From NCBI GenBank assembly GCA_031255325.1, contig JAIRST010000030.1:1-8949 (forward strand): 8,949 nucleotides of DNA. Direction: 5' to 3'. Position 1 is the stretch's first letter. Each line of letters starts with the position of its first letter. Positions 5,809-8,949 of the stretch are shown piece after piece. This DNA comes from Holosporales bacterium (GTDB taxonomy: Bacteria; Pseudomonadota; Alphaproteobacteria; UBA3830; JAIRMZ01). The notes below the pieces were generated by a model. It worked only from the letters and a program-made list of their open reading frames with translations. It did not search any database and had not been told where the DNA came from. The translations under genes were made by a program, and so were the position numbers.

Positions 5809-6252
5809 CTAGGTTGCTTTATTGAGGGGGGAATTGTTATTCACAAACGGTGCAAGTATTGCTTTGATGTCTTTTGGAAGGGGAGCGGCTTTTTCTGCGC
5901 CATCAATACAAGCTAGAGTAACAGTAGAGGTAAATACTTTTTGGGATCTTCGAAAAATCTCTTGGGAAAGCACTAGGCGCAAGGGCGTTACGTCGCTTAC
6001 CGTTGTGACAACGTCAAGAAGATCATCCAAACGTGCAGAAGCAATATAGGTTATACTGCATTTAGCAACAACAAAAAGCACTCCTGTTTTCTTTCTATAG
6101 GCTTGTTGATGAATGCCACAGGTACGCAGAAATTCCGTTCGAGCACGGTCGGTAAACCGCAGATAGTTTGCATGATAAACAATGCCTCCTGCATCTGTAT
6201 CTTCGTAATAAACGCGAAGACGAAATGTGTTTGCTGATATCTTACTCAGCAT
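5809..6252 (-). CDS. ybgC: YbgC-family acyl-CoA thioesterase
   Basis: This is a hotdog-fold thioesterase of the Tol-Pal-associated YbgC family, which hydrolyses acyl-CoA substrates in the cytoplasm near the membrane. The 147-aa length is normal (about 135-150). The family signature YYEDTDAGGIVYHANYL lies at residues 15-31, with the catalytic Asp and His of the hotdog active site, followed by FTDRARTEFLR. The ATG at 6252 overlaps the end of ruvB by 11 nt, and AAGGGA lies just upstream. It ends the yebC-ruvCAB-ybgC operon. In many proteobacteria ybgC is followed by tolQ; here a tRNA and the flagellar operon follow in the opposite orientation, so tol-pal is elsewhere or lost. Confidence 0.94.
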   Translation of the reverse strand: MLSKISANTFRLRVYYEDTDAGGIVYHANYLRFTDRARTEFLRTCGIHQQAYRKKTGVLFVVAKCSITYIASARLDDLLDVVTTVSDVTPLRLVLSQEIFRRSQKVFTSTVTLACIDGAEKAAPLPKDIKAILAPFVNNNSPLNKAT

Positions 6253-7309
6253 CAGATTCCCTTTCTTCTACATCAAAGGGAAGAGACTCTGAATAAAAAG
6301 CCATTTTCTCAAGTCTTGATGGGGGTGTTTCTCCAATAGCTTTGTACCCTTCTGCGGCAAGGACGCGTCCACGTGGCGTCCGCTGAATGAATCCCTGTTG
6401 CAAAAGATAAGGTTCAATAACATCTTCTAACGCATCGCGTTCTTCAGAAAGAGCCGCAGCAAGCGTTTCAACCCCAACCGGACCTCCATTATAAAAATCC
6501 ACAATAGTACGTAAATAACGTCGGTCAAGACGGTCAAGTCCATTAGCATCGACTTCTAACTCACATAAAGCATGGTCAGCGACAGAACGTTGAATACTCT
6601 TTTGCCCTTGAACCAAAGCAAAGTCACGGACACGACGCAGGAGTCTTCCGGCAATACGAGGTGTACCACGAGACCGCTTGGCGATTTCTTGCGCTCCCTC
6701 TTCTGTAAGGGGCGTATCCATCAGGCGCGCACCTCGTGTAATGATTTTTTGCAGGTCTTCTGGTTCATAAAAATCCAATCGTAAAGGGATACCAAATCGA
6801 TCGCGCAGTGGTGAAGAAAGCAAGCCTGAACGGGTCGTTGCGCCTACCAGTGTAAAGGGCGGCAATGTAATACGAACAGAACGTGCTGCTGGTCCTTCAC
6901 CGATCATAATATCGAGCTCAAAATCCTCCATAGCTGGATAAAGGATCTCTTCAACAACAGGATTCAACCGATGAATTTCGTCGATAAAAAGAACGTCGTA
7001 TGGCTGAAGATTCGTCAGAATCGCTGCTAAATCTCCTGAACGTGCAATTACGGGACCAGAAGTGGATTTAAATCCAACCCCTAATTCTTGCGCGACAATT
7101 TGGGCAAGTGTTGTTTTTCCCAGTCCAGGCGGGCCATAAAACAACACATGATCCATCGATTGATGGCGTACTTTAGCAGCTTCTACAAAAACATGAAGAT
7201 TCTTTTTAAGACTTTCTTGTCCAATGAAATCAGCAAATGTCCTGGGACGGAGCGCTATATCTTGCGTATCTTTTGGAATTTCGTTTTGAGAAAGCATCTC
7301 ATCGCGCAT
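6242..7309 (-). CDS. ruvB: Holliday junction branch migration ATPase RuvB
   Basis: RuvB is the hexameric AAA+ motor that drives Holliday junction branch migration with RuvA. The 355-aa protein is near the usual 335-350. It carries ALRPRTFADFIGQ at the start, Walker A GPPGLGKT (59-66), Walker B FIDEIH (108-113), sensor 1 GATTR (156-160) and the arginine-finger segment SPLRDRFG (166-173). The C-terminal winged-helix DNA-binding domain includes NGGPVGVETLAAALSEERDA and FIQRTPRGR. All key residues are present. The ATG at 7309 is 9 nt after the ruvA stop and has AAGG 7 nt upstream. An alternative ATG lies four codons further in. Its end overlaps ybgC. Confidence 0.98.
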   Translation of the reverse strand: MRDEMLSQNEIPKDTQDIALRPRTFADFIGQESLKKNLHVFVEAAKVRHQSMDHVLFYGPPGLGKTTLAQIVAQELGVGFKSTSGPVIARSGDLAAILTNLQPYDVLFIDEIHRLNPVVEEILYPAMEDFELDIMIGEGPAARSVRITLPPFTLVGATTRSGLLSSPLRDRFGIPLRLDFYEPEDLQKIITRGARLMDTPLTEEGAQEIAKRSRGTPRIAGRLLRRVRDFALVQGQKSIQRSVADHALCELEVDANGLDRLDRRYLRTIVDFYNGGPVGVETLAAALSEERDALEDVIEPYLLQQGFIQRTPRGRVLAAEGYKAIGETPPSRLEKMAFYSESLPFDVEERESDAE

Positions 7310-7318
7310 ATTGGAACC

Positions 7319-7921
7319 TTATTTATCAGGGGAAAGATGCTTTAAACTTTCCCGAAAAAGATACTCAAATGATGGTTGCGATGCTTCTGAATTTATACGT
7401 CGCAAGACGTCAAAAGCCTCTGCTCTTTTGTATCCTAAATTGGATAACGCTGATAGCACATCCTGCATTACAGAATCAGCCGTAAGAGGCGTGTGTAAAA
7501 TCACTGGCGATAAATTTGGAAGAACGTATTTGTCTTTCAATTCGTTGATAAGGCGACGTGCAAGTTTAGGCCCGACTCCTTCTGCTTGGCAAAGTATGGA
7601 AGGCTCTTGATGGAGGAGTGCCTCATAAAGACGTTCAACCCCGAGCGTTGAAAGAATAACAAGAGCAACTTTCGGCCCAATACCCTGAACTGAAACGAGC
7701 AGGCGGAATGTTTCTCTTTCACTCTCTTCTGAAAACCCGTATAGGAACCAACCATCCTCGCGTACAATCGTTTCTGTCAAAATATGTGCTTTTGTTCCTG
7801 AAACTTGGTTTCGCTCGAGTGTTTGACGCGTACAAGCAATCTTGTATCCGATACCCCCAACATCTAAAATAAGAATATCGTCTTTTTGCGCTGCAACCGT
7901 TCCTGTTAGGTATGTAATCAT
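7319..7921 (-). CDS. ruvA: Holliday junction DNA helicase subunit RuvA
   Basis: RuvA forms tetramers that hold the four-way junction and load RuvB. The 200-aa length matches the family. Domain I is the OB fold (MITYLTGTVAAQ and VGGIGYKI), with the acidic pin residues Glu55-Asp56 (VREDGW). Domain II has two helix-hairpin-helix motifs, VQGIGPKVAL (from about 78) and AEGVGPKLARRLINEL (from about 113). Domain III at the C-terminus (ALSNLGYKRAEAFDVL) contacts RuvB. The frame continues 19 codons upstream, but the conserved N-terminus begins at the ATG at 7921. That ATG shares an ATGA stop-start overlap with ruvC and has only a weak ribosome site, which points to translational coupling. Confidence 0.97.
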   Translation of the reverse strand: MITYLTGTVAAQKDDILILDVGGIGYKIACTRQTLERNQVSGTKAHILTETIVREDGWFLYGFSEESERETFRLLVSVQGIGPKVALVILSTLGVERLYEALLHQEPSILCQAEGVGPKLARRLINELKDKYVLPNLSPVILHTPLTADSVMQDVLSALSNLGYKRAEAFDVLRRINSEASQPSFEYLFRESLKHLSPDK

Positions 7922-8448
7922 ACGGAAGCTCTGGCTAAGTACGTGTATTTCAGAATATTTTGATGATGAGCATGGCAAATCGCAATGGCAAGAGCATCAG
8001 CAGCATCTTTCTTAACAGTCCCTATGTTAGGAAGAAGCTTTTTCGTCATAAGGGCGACTTGATCTTTTGTCGCGTGACCAACGCCAACAACCGTTTTTTT
8101 AATGCACGTCGCTGCGTATTCAAAAACAGGAATAGCTTGCTGCGCAGGCGCCAACAGAATAACACCTCGCGCCATACTTAGCTTAAGAGCTGATGTTGGA
8201 TTACTATTAACGAAAGTTTTTTCAATAGCAGCAACATCAGGCGTGTGGGTTTTTAGAATGGTTGAAAGCTCTTGATGAAGAATCTTAAGCCGCTCGGGAA
8301 AAGGGGCTTTCGGTTGGGATGTAATTGTTCCATAGGCTAAAGGGGTTAATGCATTGTTATAAAAAGAAATGACCCCCCATCCTGTGATGTTAAGTCCTGG
8401 GTCAATGCCGATAATGATTGTTGGGTGCGTTTTTTTAGGCAAGTTCAC
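7918..8448 (-). CDS. ruvC: Holliday junction resolvase RuvC
   Basis: RuvC is the dimeric Mg2+-dependent endonuclease that cuts Holliday junctions after RuvAB action. With a GTG start at 8448 the protein has 176 aa, near E. coli RuvC (173). The four catalytic acids of the RNase H-like fold are visible: Asp16 (IGIDPGLNITGWG), Glu76 (AIEKTF), Asp148 and Asp151 (KKDAADALAIA). The frame stays open to 8520, with an ATG at 8475. I prefer the GTG because an AAGAG sequence lies 7 nt upstream and the length fits, but the ATG at 8475 or a TTG at 8442 cannot be excluded. It overlaps yebC by 14 nt and shares ATGA with ruvA. Confidence 0.95.
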   Translation of the reverse strand: MNLPKKTHPTIIIGIDPGLNITGWGVISFYNNALTPLAYGTITSQPKAPFPERLKILHQELSTILKTHTPDVAAIEKTFVNSNPTSALKLSMARGVILLAPAQQAIPVFEYAATCIKKTVVGVGHATKDQVALMTKKLLPNIGTVKKDAADALAIAICHAHHQNILKYTYLARASV

Positions 8449-8949
8449 TAAGAAGCTCTTGCGGAAAGTCTGCATCTGTTGTGACTGCTTGAACGTCATC
8501 ATTATCCTCAAGGACGTCAATCAGTTTTAGAAGCGTTCTTCCGGTTTCCAAAGAAATAGGGAAAAGCATTTTAGGCTTCCAGATGGGGCGTGCCGCTTGA
8601 GGTTCTCCTAAACGTTCTATAAAAAAGTCACGGATGGTTCCCAGATTCTCGAGCGCGCAGAACACTTCGAATCCTTCCTCGGCTTCTGTCACATCATCTG
8701 CCCCGCCCTCCAAAGCAACTTCAAGAACAATATCTAACGAGAGAGTTTCTTTTAGAAAAAGTAAATATCCTAAGTGATCAAACTTATAGCTAACGCTATT
8801 CGTTTCTCCAATCGATCCACCGAATTTGTTAAAGTAAGAGCGCACTTCTGCGGAGGTTCTATTGCGATTATCCGTTAAGCTTTCAACAATAAGCGCAACA
8901 CCAGCAGGACCGTATCCTTCATAACGTATTTCTTGATAGTTTGTCGTGT
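8435..8949 (-). CDS. yebC: YebC/PmpR/TACO1-family protein (partial, 5' end outside window)
   Basis: YebC-family proteins have been described as transcription regulators and, more recently, as ribosome-associated factors that relieve stalling. About 170 of roughly 250 residues are visible, and the N-terminal domain lies off the right edge. The conserved second domain begins at YQEIRYEGYGPAGVALIVES. It continues LTDNRNRTSAEVRSYFNKFG, then GSIGETNSVSYKFDH. The C-terminus ends in DVQAVTTDADFPQELLSELA, as in the family. The frame runs unbroken to the edge, so a GTG near 8845 is internal and not a start. Its stop lies within ruvC, and a yebC-ruvCAB order is common in proteobacteria. It is the first visible gene of the operon. 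Confidence 0.95.
   Translation of the reverse strand, partial: TTNYQEIRYEGYGPAGVALIVESLTDNRNRTSAEVRSYFNKFGGSIGETNSVSYKFDHLGYLLFLKETLSLDIVLEVALEGGADDVTEAEEGFEVFCALENLGTIRDFFIERLGEPQAARPIWKPKMLFPISLETGRTLLKLIDVLEDNDDVQAVTTDADFPQELLSELA

Noticed and set aside
7237..7610. Plus-strand open frames across the ruvA-ruvB junction
   Set aside because: They run opposite two conserved genes and encode nothing recognisable.

Overview
This window is an ordinary chromosomal segment of a flagellated alphaproteobacterium with moderate to low GC. It carries a flagellar gene block, a tRNA, and the yebC-ruvCAB-ybgC housekeeping operon. The divergent flgFGAH / fliLM layout, followed by a small membrane coiled-coil gene and a MotE-type gene, is what I recall from Rhodospirillales-like genomes. 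The AT-leaning sequence suggests a host-associated relative, perhaps Holosporales. That placement is inference; no 16S or marker search was possible.

Region 1 (1-2714, minus strand) is the distal rod and L-ring operon, transcribed flgF > flgG > flgA > flgH, with flgH running off the left edge. Its genes are packed with gaps of 12 and 3 nt and then a probable 20-nt overlap. Region 2 (2715-2904) is the divergent control region. It holds a near-perfect sigma-54 (-24/-12) promoter for flgF, and facing the other way a TGGCAC half-site whose -12 GC lies 4 nt too far downstream. Region 3 (2905-5567, plus strand) is fliL > fliM > a membrane-anchored coiled-coil protein (DUF6468-like) > a MotE-type periplasmic protein. 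Together these encode stator/switch parts and probable motor accessory proteins.

Region 4 (5568-5808) holds tRNA-Pro(GGG) with its CCA encoded, and otherwise AT-rich spacer with no convincing terminator. Region 5 (5809-8949, minus strand) is yebC > ruvC > ruvA > ruvB > ybgC. It encodes Holliday-junction branch migration and resolution, flanked by a YebC-family protein (5' part missing at the right edge) and a YbgC acyl-CoA thioesterase. These genes overlap or nearly touch, so translational coupling is likely. The ruv operon converges on the tRNA and the flagellar operon.

I see no mobile element, CRISPR array, prophage or defence island. The points worth a second look are the sigma-54 control region, a FliM whose N-terminal CheY-binding motif and GGxG motif are both degenerate, and the little-characterised coiled-coil/MotE pair.
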